32,593 bases of DNA from Clostridiales bacterium (GCA_029006795.1 JAQXGQ010000166.1:1-32593); one strand, 5' to 3'; positions 6,558 through 14,443 are shown, counted from the first letter of the stretch. Notes: a model not told the origin generated them from the letters alone. Numbers and translations are program-made.

Positions 6558-6731
6558 TTATACCAATGTATACTGCATCATCTCATATGCCAGCCGGCTT
6601 CCCTCCATAATCGCCTCGGGAAGCAGTGCACGTGCCACACATTTTGACTCTTTCTGCGGTGCATCCACCAGCTTGAGATATGCGTAATCACCGTCTATTC
6701 TCTCCACAATATAATCCACTCTCTCAAACAT
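6558..6731 (-). CDS. 57-residue protein in the aro operon
   Basis: A short ORF with a strong ribosome site (GAGGAG, 7 nt before ATG) lies 19 bp after aroK and 12 bp before the next gene. The protein starts MFERVDYIVERIDGDYAYLK and ends PEAIMEGSRLAYEMMQYTLV. The pattern of strand, G-D-Y-A, then LLPEAIMEGS resembles the small beta-barrel DUF3006 type (RxEGDxAVL...LPxGxxEGDVL), a comparison made by eye. The consistent spacing and coding-like sequence make it a real gene although it is under 60 residues. Function unknown. Confidence 0.7.
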   Translation of the reverse strand: MFERVDYIVERIDGDYAYLKLVDAPQKESKCVARALLPEAIMEGSRLAYEMMQYTLV

Positions 6732-6750
6732 TACAAATCTCCTCTATCCG

Positions 6751-7266
6751 TCAAGCCTGGATGTTTTTTACCGCCTCAAGAATTTCCTGACAGACCTCCG
6801 CCTTTTCCTTTCCGTCCACACACACGGTAATATCTGCCACACTCTCATAACGTTCTCTGCGCTTTTCCATCAGTTTTCTGATAAATTCTACATTCATATT
6901 TCCATTCAGAATCGGACGCTCCGTACTGTTTTTCACACGTTCATAGATGGTCTCCGGCGTAGCCTTTAACAGAATAATGCAGCCATTCTCTTTCATCAGT
7001 CTGGCATTTTCATCCCGCAACACACTTCCGCCGCCGCAGGATACCACCATATTGGTTTTTCCAGAAAAAGAACGCAACAACTCTGTTTCTAAATCCCGGA
7101 AATGCTCTTCTCCATATTTATCGAAGATATCGGAAATCGCCATTCCCTGTTGTTCCACAATCATCTGGTCCATCTCAATGCGCTTCGCATCGGTCTTTTT
7201 TACAAGTTCCTTCGCAATCGTACTTTTTCCGGCTCCCATAAAGCCAATCAGATAAATGTTTTTCAT
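6751..7266 (-). CDS. aroK: Shikimate kinase
   Basis: The enzyme phosphorylates the 3-hydroxyl of shikimate with ATP, the fifth step of chorismate synthesis. The P-loop GFMGAGKST is at 8-16, the magnesium/shikimate Asp33 in EMDQ, the shikimate-contacting FRDLE follows, a GGG loop (CGGGSVL) lies near 80 and the lid/adenine region RRERY is near the end. Its 171 residues are the usual length. ATG at 7266 is chosen: AGGAG lies 7 nt upstream, whereas the in-frame TTG at 7272 would almost touch it. The gene begins 10 bp after the aroE stop codon, and its ribosome site overlaps that stop, so translation is probably coupled. Confidence 0.95.
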   Translation of the reverse strand: MKNIYLIGFMGAGKSTIAKELVKKTDAKRIEMDQMIVEQQGMAISDIFDKYGEEHFRDLETELLRSFSGKTNMVVSCGGGSVLRDENARLMKENGCIILLKATPETIYERVKNSTERPILNGNMNVEFIRKLMEKRRERYESVADITVCVDGKEKAEVCQEILEAVKNIQA

Positions 7267-7276
7267 GGTCAATCTC

Positions 7277-8146
7277 CTAGCTGAAAAATTTCTCTTTTAC
7301 TTCTTCCACCGGCATATCTTTTCCTGTGTAAAGTTTAAATGCTGCTACGCCCTGCCACAACAGCATCCCTTTTCCGTTAATGCAGGTACATCCCGCTTCT
7401 TTTGCCTCACGAAGCAGTTTTGTCTCCTCCGGATTATAAACGGCATCTGCCACCACAAGACCCGGACGGAACGCACTGACATCTTTTACCACACTTTCAT
7501 TTTCCATCGGTTTCATTCCCACGATAGTCGCATTGGCAAAAATATCACTGGATGCTATCTCTTCTGTCATTTTCGCAGTATCCGCAATATCATAAACATT
7601 TACAACGCAGGATGGAACTTCTTTTCTTATTTTCTCTGCGGTAGCTAAGGTACGCTCAAAGAAATCATCCTTTATATTAAAGATAGAAATTTCTCTCGCC
7701 CCATCTAACGCACACTGTACCTGAATCGCAGTTGCCGCTCCACCGCCTCCTGCTACAGTTATCTTCTTTCCTTTAATATCAATGCCGTGGTCTTTTAAAT
7801 TTGCCACAAAGCCCTCGCCATCAGTAATATATCCGGTAAGTTTCCCATCATCATTGACAATCGTATTGACTGCTCCAATAATGCGTGCTGCTGGGGAAAG
7901 TTCATCCATATATTTTAACGCCTCTGTCTTACAAGGCATTGTCACATTGCAACCCCGCATTTTGAAGGTTTTCATTGCGGCAATGGCATCCTTTACTTCC
8001 TCCACCTTAATATCAAATGCCACATAAGCATAATCTAATCCTAGACGTTCAAAGCTGTAATTATACATTGCCGGAGAACCGGAATGCCCCACCGGGGAAC
8101 CGATTAAAGCTAAAAGTCCTGTGTGTCCTGAAATTCTGCTTTCCAT
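7277..8146 (-). CDS. aroE: Shikimate dehydrogenase
   Basis: It reduces 3-dehydroshikimate to shikimate with NADPH. The N-terminal substrate domain shows GSPVGHSGSPAMYN (16-29) and NVTMPCK with catalytic Lys73; Asp109 in YITDGEGF is the partner acid. The NADP fold has the glycine loop AGGGGAATA (132-140). The 289 residues match the family. The usual HN in SPxxHN is YN here, a variant I believe is common in related clostridia. ATG has GAGG upstream and a good promoter at 8179-8207. It heads the operon aroE-aroK-57 aa-200 aa-diguanylate cyclase. Confidence 0.95.
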   Translation of the reverse strand: MESRISGHTGLLALIGSPVGHSGSPAMYNYSFERLGLDYAYVAFDIKVEEVKDAIAAMKTFKMRGCNVTMPCKTEALKYMDELSPAARIIGAVNTIVNDDGKLTGYITDGEGFVANLKDHGIDIKGKKITVAGGGGAATAIQVQCALDGAREISIFNIKDDFFERTLATAEKIRKEVPSCVVNVYDIADTAKMTEEIASSDIFANATIVGMKPMENESVVKDVSAFRPGLVVADAVYNPEETKLLREAKEAGCTCINGKGMLLWQGVAAFKLYTGKDMPVEEVKEKFFS

Positions 8147-8178
8147 AGTTTTTTCCTCGTTTCTTCAAGAATATCTTT

Positions 8179-8207
8179 ATCATAACTGGTTTTAAACATC
8201 ATTTCAA
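8179..8207 (-). promoter_or_regulatory. Promoter of the aroE operon
   Basis: On the minus strand TTGAAA (8202-8207) and TATGAT (8179-8184) are separated by 17 bp, placing transcription start about 25 nt before the aroE ATG. Confidence 0.65.
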
Positions 8208-8264
8208 TACTTTTTTACTGTACACCGTTAAAGTATCGTAAAACACAATCTTTTCCATATACAG

Positions 8265-8783
8265 TTAAACAATGCGTGCTACCCGATAACGAATATCCGC
8301 CCCATCTCCCGCAAGCACTACCTGCATCAGCTTTTTTTCCAGAAACGGCTGCATTGCCTGCTGTAACAGTTCCTCCTGCTCCACCTGATAGTTTCCATCC
8401 GTCAGTAGAATAATTAATTTTGCCCGTGCCTGGAATAATTTTAAATAAGAAATTAATTTTTCAAAATTCTTTCGTTTGATACACTGCTCATAGTCATCAT
8501 AGTAGCTGTTTAATTGTACCACAGACATAGGACTGACTTTACATACAATATCTTCATCCTCCCGCCACTGCACCATATTGAGACGGACATTGCGGAATAC
8601 TTCGCTGTGCATTTTAAGTGCTCCAAGCAAATCCGGCAAATAATCCTTTACCCGCTCCCTGCTTAAATTATTGTCAATAACCACCGCCATCTCTAATACC
8701 GGCTCTGTAAAGTTCCCCGGTACATGAAGGATGCGGTCAACTGTATTTTTGAAGTTTTTTAAAAATACCGGTGACTGATTCAT
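8265..8783 (-). CDS. Degenerate von Willebrand A-like protein
   Basis: The 172-residue soluble protein has the strand order of a vWA fold: a first strand EMAVVIDNNLS (31-41) and a later strand LIILLTDGN (123-131), whose TDG is the classic fourth-strand motif. The metal-ion (MIDAS) motif DxSxS is degenerate (D37-N-N-L-S41), so ligand binding by metal may be weakened. The C-terminal VVLAGDGADIRYRVARIV fits the last strand and helix. TAGGAG lies 6 nt before the ATG. It is on the same strand as alaX, with a 152-bp gap that contains a short open frame. No partner such as a MoxR ATPase lies nearby. The vWA call is moderate and the function unknown. Confidence 0.6.
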   Translation of the reverse strand: MNQSPVFLKNFKNTVDRILHVPGNFTEPVLEMAVVIDNNLSRERVKDYLPDLLGALKMHSEVFRNVRLNMVQWREDEDIVCKVSPMSVVQLNSYYDDYEQCIKRKNFEKLISYLKLFQARAKLIILLTDGNYQVEQEELLQQAMQPFLEKKLMQVVLAGDGADIRYRVARIV

Positions 8784-8803
8784 ATTTTGCTCCTACTATC
8801 TCC

Positions 8804-8935
8804 TTTATCCTAATTCACTCCAGACTATATTTTTAAGCTTTCCGGTCAGTGAAGTGATACCTGCATCCCTAAGCTGATAGGAAAGCAGCATCGTAATTTT
8901 ATTTTCTGGGCTGTCCCAATTATGGTCAAACTCCG
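8804..8935 (-). other. Short unassigned open frame between alaX and the vWA gene
   Basis: One frame is open leftward through the end of alaX and the gap, ending with MLLSYQLRDAGITSLTGKL then KNIVWSELG before TAA at 8804. It reads like protein but has no convincing start or ribosome site. It may be the C-terminal relic of a lost gene. Confidence 0.25.
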
Positions 8936-10096
8936 TTAGCCTTGTAGCAGTTGTAATAACTCCTGTTCTTTTGCTTTTACCGAACCCTGTATCATTGCGG
9001 CACTTCCTCCGCCTCTGGCACCAACTTTTTCCCGCAGTAATGCAGCAATTTCACGACAGTCGCTCGTACTGCTTCCTATGATAAACTGATAACCTTCCTC
9101 TTCCGTTCCCACAAAAATACCGCAGATACCTGTATGGGATGCCGTCAGTTCATTTATTACATTCCTCATTACCGGAATATCAATATCCGTCTCAAATAAA
9201 ATAACATGTTTCTGCTCTGCCGGTATCTCCGCTATTTTTTCTGCCATCAGTTTCTGCTTTACCTCAGCAAGTTGATATTTTAAATCCTGATTTGAGTTTT
9301 TCAGTTTCTCTACCAAATCCGGCAACAATTCCTGGTTTGCAGAAAGGCTGCCGGAAATGGCTGAAATAATTTCGGATTTCTGCCGAAAAGCAAGAAGCGC
9401 ACGAAAACCACAGAGAATGCTGATACGCACACCACCTTTATAATTAGAAAGACTCATTACCTTCAACATGCCAACTTCTCCGGTATGTTTCACATGAGGT
9501 GCACAACAGGCGCAAACATCCACTCCCGGAATTGTAACAATGCGCACCTGACCCTCAATCTCGATTTTACTCCGATAGTCTAATACTGCTAATTCTTCCT
9601 TAGACGGATAGGTTACTTCCACCGGAAGATTCTCTGTAATGACTTCGTTTACCCGGTATTCAATTTCATTGACCTGTTCTGCTGTCAACACTCCATCAAA
9701 ATCCATCGTGACAATATTGTCACTCAAATGAAATCCCACATTATTAAATCCAAATTTACTATGTACCGTTCCTGAAAAAATGTGCTCTCCGGAATGCTGC
9801 TGCATATTATAAAAACGATGTTCCCAATCGATGATACCATGCACTTTCGCTCCCACTGTAAGCGGCTGCTCTAGCGTATGGGTAATCACATCCTTTTTTA
9901 TCTGTACATCCAGAACCTTCAACCCATCTATGGTTCCTTTATCGGGGCTTTGTCCGCCTTCCTCCGGAAAAAATAAAGTCTGATTTAAGATTACCTGATA
10001 TACAGTTCCATCCTTCTGTTCTGTTTTCTCACAGGAAACTACCTCTGCATCAAATTCTCTCTGATACGCATCCAAATCATATAATTTCTTCGTCAT
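8936..10096 (-). CDS. Alanyl-tRNA editing protein, AlaX-L type
   Basis: It removes wrongly attached serine or glycine from tRNA-Ala in trans, backing up alanyl-tRNA synthetase. The zinc-binding editing motifs are present: HSGEH (H101-xxx-H105) and CCAPH (C197-xxx-H201, numbered from the chosen start). An N-terminal beta-barrel with FPEEGGQSPDKG precedes them. After the editing domain come a helical linker and a DHHA1-like C-terminal domain with GARGGGSAAMIQG. The length of 386 residues fits the long class. ATG 10096 is chosen because GGAG lies 6 nt upstream; an in-frame ATG at 10108 would add four residues but has a weak ribosome site. Confidence 0.9.
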   Translation of the reverse strand: MTKKLYDLDAYQREFDAEVVSCEKTEQKDGTVYQVILNQTLFFPEEGGQSPDKGTIDGLKVLDVQIKKDVITHTLEQPLTVGAKVHGIIDWEHRFYNMQQHSGEHIFSGTVHSKFGFNNVGFHLSDNIVTMDFDGVLTAEQVNEIEYRVNEVITENLPVEVTYPSKEELAVLDYRSKIEIEGQVRIVTIPGVDVCACCAPHVKHTGEVGMLKVMSLSNYKGGVRISILCGFRALLAFRQKSEIISAISGSLSANQELLPDLVEKLKNSNQDLKYQLAEVKQKLMAEKIAEIPAEQKHVILFETDIDIPVMRNVINELTASHTGICGIFVGTEEEGYQFIIGSSTSDCREIAALLREKVGARGGGSAAMIQGSVKAKEQELLQLLQG

Positions 10097-10135
10097 ATTT
10101 TTCTCCATGATTATTCTTTCTTTAATTATTCATCT

Positions 10136-10157
10136 AGAGTCATGTCAGCATGACTCT
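10136..10157. other. Small hairpin between two minus-strand genes
   Basis: AGAGTCATG and CATGACTCT form a perfect 9-bp stem with a 4-nt loop, just after the stop of the 133-residue gene. There is no T run, so it may be an mRNA processing or stabilising element rather than a terminator. Confidence 0.4.
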
Positions 10158-10161
10158 CACC

Positions 10162-10563
10162 CTATCGCAGTGCAGGTTCCAATTCCTCCGTGTCTGCACA
10201 GAATACTCCGCCGTTTTCTTGCAATATCCGTCGCATGATTTTCTCTGCTTTCTCATAATTTTCAGGAACAAATGTTACCAAAAATACAGTTTTACACTGG
10301 TTTTCTCTGGCAAATGCTGCCGTCACTTCATCCTTAGGATGTATCTGTGTCTGCTCAAAGTCCACCGTTTCTCCTTCTCCCATCCCAATTTCAAGTACTC
10401 CGGCATCCTCCCAGATTTCCAGTTCGTATGCCTCTCCTTCCAGTGCTCCGGCAATCTCACGTACTGTCGTCTCTGCAGAAGCAAAATACAGCCATTCTCC
10501 CAGCATTGTTCGCACGTTTTGCTTCTTTTCTTTTATTTTATTTAATTTACTTTTATTTTTCAT
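10162..10563 (-). CDS. Protein of unknown function, 133 residues
   Basis: This soluble protein has a very basic N-terminus (MKNKSKLNKIKEKKQNVRT), then an acidic alpha/beta region with strands such as EAYELEIWEDAGVLEIGM and CKTVFLVTFVPENY and a helix EKAEKIMRRILQENGG. No known motif is seen. GGAGG lies 5 nt before ATG. It is followed by alaX on the same strand 65 bp away, across a hairpin. Just upstream of it lies the hairpin cluster 10606-10800. Confidence 0.65.
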   Translation of the reverse strand: MKNKSKLNKIKEKKQNVRTMLGEWLYFASAETTVREIAGALEGEAYELEIWEDAGVLEIGMGEGETVDFEQTQIHPKDEVTAAFARENQCKTVFLVTFVPENYEKAEKIMRRILQENGGVFCADTEELEPALR

Positions 10564-10605
10564 TCAATCCTCCATTTTTTTCTACACAATAAAGTTAGAA
10601 ACAAA

Positions 10606-10800
10606 GTGGACAAGCCCACGTCAACTCCCCTTCCCCTCAATCTTGAGGGGCTTGTATACTTTGCCGCGCCGATGTGCAGCTGCAAAGCAGCCTTCCTCTG
10701 CACATCGTGCGCATCCCGCACGGAGTGCTTTTGTCGTATAGGGGACGAAGTTTCCTATACGACAAAAATCCACCATCGGGGAATGGTGGATTTTAAAAGG
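10606..10800. repeat. Cluster of consecutive stem-loops, GC-richer than its surroundings
   Basis: Hairpins in order: CCCCTCAA/TTGAGGGG (10633-10650), GATGTGCAG/CTGCACATC (10671-10706, with a nested CTGC/GCAG), GTGCG/CGCAC (10707-10721), a perfect 14-bp stem (10729-10742 with 10754-10767, core GTCGTATAGG) and a perfect 12-bp stem (10765-10776 with 10783-10794, core ATCCACCAT). Both strands stay open in some frame for 70-88 codons, but those frames only reflect the palindromes. It is the main content of the 361-bp gap 10564-10924. Possible natures: a palindromic dispersed repeat (REP/MITE type), a structured RNA or a recombination target. Confidence 0.75.
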
Positions 10801-10810
10801 GGGAGAATTT

Positions 10811-10909
10811 ATGAAAAAAAGTTTCATCACTTATGTGATAATAATATTATATCCCCCATATGTGAAATCTAATTGTCTAATTTTTGAATACTCTTTGAAG
10901 AAAATGTGA
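10811..10909 (+). other. Possible 32-residue hydrophobic peptide after the hairpin cluster
   Basis: ATG at 10811 is preceded by AGGGGGAG and opens a frame beginning MKKSFITYVIIILYPPY, followed by a stop at 10907. It has the basic start and short hydrophobic stretch seen in small membrane peptides. The TCCCCC at 10852-10857 inside the frame could pair with the GGGGGA ribosome site. It may be chance in AT-rich DNA; evidence is thin. Confidence 0.25.
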
Positions 10910-10924
10910 AGTTTTTTTATCCAC

Positions 10925-11800
10925 CTACCAGCACAACACTTCGTGTCCGTCCTCTGTTACAAGCACCATAATCTCCCACTGTGCAGAGGGCATTCCGTCT
11001 GCTGTATATACTTCCCAGTCATTCTCATCATCAATATAAATATCTACTTTTCCCATATTTACCATCGGCTCAATGGTAAATATCATACCGGGAACCATCA
11101 GCATCTCCTGTCCCCGCTTACTGTTATAGCTAACCCACGGGTCTTCATGGAATTCCAGTCCTACACCATGCCCACCGATTTCCCGAACTACTGTATAACC
11201 ATTAGCAAAGGCATGGTCGTGAACCGCCTGTCCCATGTCTCCTAAAAATCCCCAGGGTTTTACTTCCTTTAAGCCAAGCTCCACGCATTCCTTTGTAACT
11301 TGCACAAGTTTCTTCTTTTCCGGACTCACTTCACCAATGCAAAACATCCGGGAAGAATCTGAAAAATATCCGTTTAGAATTGTGGACACATCCACATTGA
11401 TAATATCACCGGATTTTAAAATTACATCTTCGGAAGGAAAACCGTGACATACCTGGTCATTGACTGACGTACATACACTATAGGGATATCCCTGATAATT
11501 TAACGGTGCCGGAATACCTCCCATCCGAGTGGTCATATCATAAACGATTTTATCAATCTCCGCCGTATTCATACCCTCGTGAATATGTTCCTCAATATAG
11601 TCTAACACCGCAATGTTAATTTTACAGCTTTCCTTGATACCTGCAATCTGATCCCGGTTTTTGATAATGTTATGAGGCGGAACCGTATGTCCCTGAGATG
11701 CGATTAACGCAATTCTTTCATCAAATGCCTGATGGCAGGCTTTATATTTCTTCCCGCTCTTACACCAGCACGGGTCATTTCTACCTATTTTTACTGACAT
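10925..11800 (-). CDS. map: Methionine aminopeptidase type I with SEC-C zinc motif
   Basis: It removes the initiator methionine from new proteins. The N-terminus has a SEC-C motif (CWC at 11-13, CH at 22-23), a zinc finger that tethers some bacterial enzymes to ribosomes or SecA-like partners. The catalytic pita-bread domain follows, with His119 and metal ligands Asp137, Asp148, His211 (GGHGVG), Glu244 (TIEPM) and Glu276 (QWEI). The 291 residues match SEC-C-carrying forms. It lies 39 bp after the SurA-N-like gene on the same strand and is the last gene of the yqeY group. A weak stem followed by T7 at about 10818-10842 could end the transcript. Confidence 0.95.
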   Translation of the reverse strand: MSVKIGRNDPCWCKSGKKYKACHQAFDERIALIASQGHTVPPHNIIKNRDQIAGIKESCKINIAVLDYIEEHIHEGMNTAEIDKIVYDMTTRMGGIPAPLNYQGYPYSVCTSVNDQVCHGFPSEDVILKSGDIINVDVSTILNGYFSDSSRMFCIGEVSPEKKKLVQVTKECVELGLKEVKPWGFLGDMGQAVHDHAFANGYTVVREIGGHGVGLEFHEDPWVSYNSKRGQEMLMVPGMIFTIEPMVNMGKVDIYIDDENDWEVYTADGMPSAQWEIMVLVTEDGHEVLCW

Positions 11801-11839
11801 AATACTCTGCTTTCTTTTCTAAAATTAATATGGCACTTT

Positions 11840-12532
11840 TTATTCATCCTTGTGATGTACTGTAATGTGCCCAAAATGTACATGCTGCCAGATATCTTCC
11901 TCCACCACCACTTCGTGTGTCTCTAACAGTTTCTTGTATTTTTCCCCTTCAAAGGAATAATCCTCCATACTGTCATTGTTCATCTGGGCATATAGCGACT
12001 GGCATTTTTCTGCCAAAGCCAGTTTTCTTAAACTTTCATTTAATACTTCCTGACTGACTCCTAACCATTCCCGTTCCTGTTCCTCTAAGTCACTCCAAAA
12101 ATCATACTGGGAATTGGCAAGACGCTTCTGTTCTTCCTCATCTAACTCCACTCCTTCGGCACATGCCATATCATAAAAAATCTTATCATGGATTGCCATA
12201 TCTAACGCAGACTGCTTTGCAGCCTTTCCGATAAAAGTGCCGTTAGAATAGATATTCCAGTATTCACTGGTATCATCCGGATTATAAATATAAGCATCCT
12301 CTTCCACCTGCTTTTCCTCATAGGCAATATAAAATGCCATATCCCTAAGTGTAACCGGAACACCATCTACCGTAAATACCGTTTCATCTAAAGATTCCGC
12401 AAAATTCAAATACTGGGTTTTGTTTCCGGTTCTTAAGGCTATAAAAGAAACTATCACCACAACCAACAGCAACCCCGTAGAAAAGCGAAATTTCTGTTTC
12501 TTAAAGGCTTCCAAACTTTTTAGGATTGACAT
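11840..12532 (-). CDS. Membrane-anchored SurA/PrsA-N-like protein without PPIase domain
   Basis: The 230-residue protein has one N-terminal membrane helix (about 18-34) with a short cytoplasmic KKQKFR segment, then an extracytoplasmic domain. The segment TVFTVDGVPVTLRDMAFYIAY, with the helices after it, resembles the N-terminal chaperone part of SurA, PrsA and trigger-factor-like proteins, but the parvulin domain that normally follows is missing. This is recognition by eye. It overlaps the end of yqeY by 13 bp and precedes map, so it belongs to that operon. It may assist folding of exported proteins; the exact function is unknown. Confidence 0.6.
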   Translation of the reverse strand: MSILKSLEAFKKQKFRFSTGLLLVVVIVSFIALRTGNKTQYLNFAESLDETVFTVDGVPVTLRDMAFYIAYEEKQVEEDAYIYNPDDTSEYWNIYSNGTFIGKAAKQSALDMAIHDKIFYDMACAEGVELDEEEQKRLANSQYDFWSDLEEQEREWLGVSQEVLNESLRKLALAEKCQSLYAQMNNDSMEDYSFEGEKYKKLLETHEVVVEEDIWQHVHFGHITVHHKDE

Positions 12533-12960
12533 AATTTTGCTACCACCTGGTTGATAACACTTCCGTCTGCCTTGCCCTTCAATTCAGGCATTACATTTTT
12601 CATAATCATGCCTTTATTTTTTCCGGCAACAACATCCGCAAACTTCTCGGTGATAAATTTTTCTACTTCCTCCGCACTCATCATCTGTGGTGCATATTCC
12701 ATGAAAATATCATATCTTGCCTGATACTCTTCTAACAAATCCGTTCTATCTGCCGGGCAGGTATCAATCTGCTCTTTGACAGATTTCACTTCTTTTAAAA
12801 TAACACGATTGACTAATTCCTCTTTGATATCATCTCTGCATCCCTCATCAATAGCTGCTTTTTTTGCTGCAGATACCAAAGCAGAAATCGCATCCTTTCT
12901 TACTTTATCCCTTGCTTTCATTGCTGCAATCATATCTTTTTGTAACTGTTCAAACTGCAT
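12520..12960 (-). CDS. yqeY: GatB/YqeY domain protein
   Basis: The 146-residue protein is the stand-alone YqeY type: a helical N-terminal half (MQFEQLQKDMIAAMKARDK, DAISALVSAAKKAAID) and a C-terminal YqeY bundle with KGMIMKNVMPELKGKADGS. This second domain is homologous to the tRNA-binding tail of GatB, but the role of free YqeY is not settled. AGGAGG lies 8 nt before the ATG and a promoter lies at 13003-13031. It is the first gene of a three-gene set with the SurA-N-like protein and map. Confidence 0.9.
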   Translation of the reverse strand: MQFEQLQKDMIAAMKARDKVRKDAISALVSAAKKAAIDEGCRDDIKEELVNRVILKEVKSVKEQIDTCPADRTDLLEEYQARYDIFMEYAPQMMSAEEVEKFITEKFADVVAGKNKGMIMKNVMPELKGKADGSVINQVVAKLCQS

Positions 12961-13002
12961 TATCGTTTCCTCCTGAATATCTCTAAAAATTTCTCTTTTG
13001 CT

Positions 13003-13031
13003 ATCATACCACTATCGCCCGCAAATTACAA
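13003..13031 (-). promoter_or_regulatory. Promoter of the yqeY operon
   Basis: On the minus strand TTGTAA (13026-13031) and TATGAT (13003-13008), preceded by TGG (extended -10), are 17 bp apart. Confidence 0.55.
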
Positions 13032-13056
13032 AAAATTTATCGGTAAAATCCTTCAT

Positions 13057-14340
13057 TTAGAGTACTCTGCGCACTGCCGTTATCGTACGGTAAGTGGCAC
13101 TTCCGTAACAGATGCCGCTGCTTGGCGTGGAAGCATGTACAATCCTGCCTCCGCCAATATAGATTGCCACATGTCCCGGATAACAGATAATATCTCCCGG
13201 CTGGGCATTTTCGTAACTGACTGCCTGTCCACTAGACTGTAGGGAATAAGAACTTCGCGGCAGACTGACGCCAAAATGCTGATAGACTAATGACACAAAG
13301 CCGGAACAATCCGTTCCCGCAGTCAGGCTGTTTCCACCATAAACATAAGGATTTCCGACAAAATTGCCTGCATATGCCACCACATCACTCCCACTTACTC
13401 CTGTACTATAAGAAGGATTTAAGCCTCCGGTAAGACCGCTGGTATTGTCAGTACTGCTCCCTGAATTTGTTCCCGTTGCAGCAGATGCAGTTGTTCCGGT
13501 ACTCGAATTGGTATTGGCATTAGTATTGGTATTGGTATTTGTATTATTTTTCTTCTTCTTTGCTTCTTCTTCCGCTTTTGCTTTTGCCTGACGTTCCTGT
13601 TCTTTGGCAATCACGTCATTTTGCTGACGAATTGTAGCTGCATACTGATTTGCTAAGGATTTTGCATTGGAGAGTTTTTTATCAAAGTCTGCTATCTGGG
13701 CGCTTTTTTCTGTAATAACCTGATTCAGTGTCTTTTCCTGTTCCTCATAACTTAACTCCAATTCCTCCATATCGCGCATTTCCTGTTCTAACTGTGCGGT
13801 CAGGTCTTCCACCTGCTTTACTGTCTCCTGATAAGCCGTCAGGAGATTCCTATCATAATCGTACACTTCGGAGGCATATTCGACCCGGTTTAACATCTCA
13901 CTTATATCCTCCGCCTCTACGATTGCGGTCAAAAAAGTACGGTCTCCATTTTCGTACATATACTGAATACGCAGTTTCATCGCCTCATACTGCTGTTTTT
14001 CTTCCATCTGGGCGACTTGCAAATCCGTCTTTGCCTGATCAATTTCAACTTCCTTATTGGCAATATCCGCCTGTAATAGCTCCATATCTGTAAGCAGCGC
14101 CATCAACTGATTATCGTATGCCTGCATTTCCCCCTGCAGACGGCTCTGCGTACTCTGAATATCCTGAATTTCCTTGTTTACCTCATCTAAATTTTCCTGT
14201 GCTTGTGCCTTTTTCTTCTGGGCATCCTTGATGGTGGAGGCTTCGACATTGCAAAAAAGCCCCACAGCCATCAATCCTGCTAAGCATAATGTTCCTATTC
14301 TTCCTTTAAAATATTTAGCATAATGTGTCTTTTTTTGCAT
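13057..14340 (-). CDS. Secreted NlpC/P60 peptidoglycan endopeptidase with coiled coil
   Basis: The 427-residue hydrolase probably cleaves D-Glu to diamino-acid bonds in peptide stems. It has a signal peptide (1-35), a long coiled coil (about 36-265, PcsB/CwlO-like), a low-complexity Asn/Thr linker (alternating N-T, about 272-288) and a Gly/Ser-rich stretch, then the NlpC/P60 domain (about 325-427) with catalytic Cys345 in TDCSGF, His390 in PGHVAIY and His402 in IVHAS. In related proteins the coiled coil binds the FtsEX complex, which controls the enzyme; whether that holds here is inference. GAGG precedes ATG, and an extended -10 (TGGTATAAT, complement of 14376-14381) lies 36 bp upstream. Confidence 0.93.
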   Translation of the reverse strand: MQKKTHYAKYFKGRIGTLCLAGLMAVGLFCNVEASTIKDAQKKKAQAQENLDEVNKEIQDIQSTQSRLQGEMQAYDNQLMALLTDMELLQADIANKEVEIDQAKTDLQVAQMEEKQQYEAMKLRIQYMYENGDRTFLTAIVEAEDISEMLNRVEYASEVYDYDRNLLTAYQETVKQVEDLTAQLEQEMRDMEELELSYEEQEKTLNQVITEKSAQIADFDKKLSNAKSLANQYAATIRQQNDVIAKEQERQAKAKAEEEAKKKKNNTNTNTNTNANTNSSTGTTASAATGTNSGSSTDNTSGLTGGLNPSYSTGVSGSDVVAYAGNFVGNPYVYGGNSLTAGTDCSGFVSLVYQHFGVSLPRSSYSLQSSGQAVSYENAQPGDIICYPGHVAIYIGGGRIVHASTPSSGICYGSATYRTITAVRRVL

Positions 14341-14375
14341 TTTATCATCCTCACTAACGGTAATATACTATCGGC

Positions 14376-14384
14376 ATTATACCA
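14376..14384 (-). promoter_or_regulatory. Extended -10 promoter of the NlpC/P60 gene
   Basis: TGGTATAAT is read on the minus strand. The matching -35 is poor, as is common with extended -10 elements. Confidence 0.45.
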
Positions 14385-14443
14385 TATCTTTCTCTAAAAG
14401 TGTGATAGTTTCCATAATTTCACAAATCCTTAAGAATTTCTGC

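Noticed and set aside
10606-10872. Long open frames on both strands over the hairpin cluster (88 and 69 codons)
   Set aside because: Mirror-image frames arise from the palindromes; cysteine-rich, with no ribosome site on either strand.
13419-13610. Alternate frames in the NlpC/P60 linker
   Set aside because: Produced by the repetitive Asn/Thr linker codons; the real frame has a signal peptide and catalytic residues.
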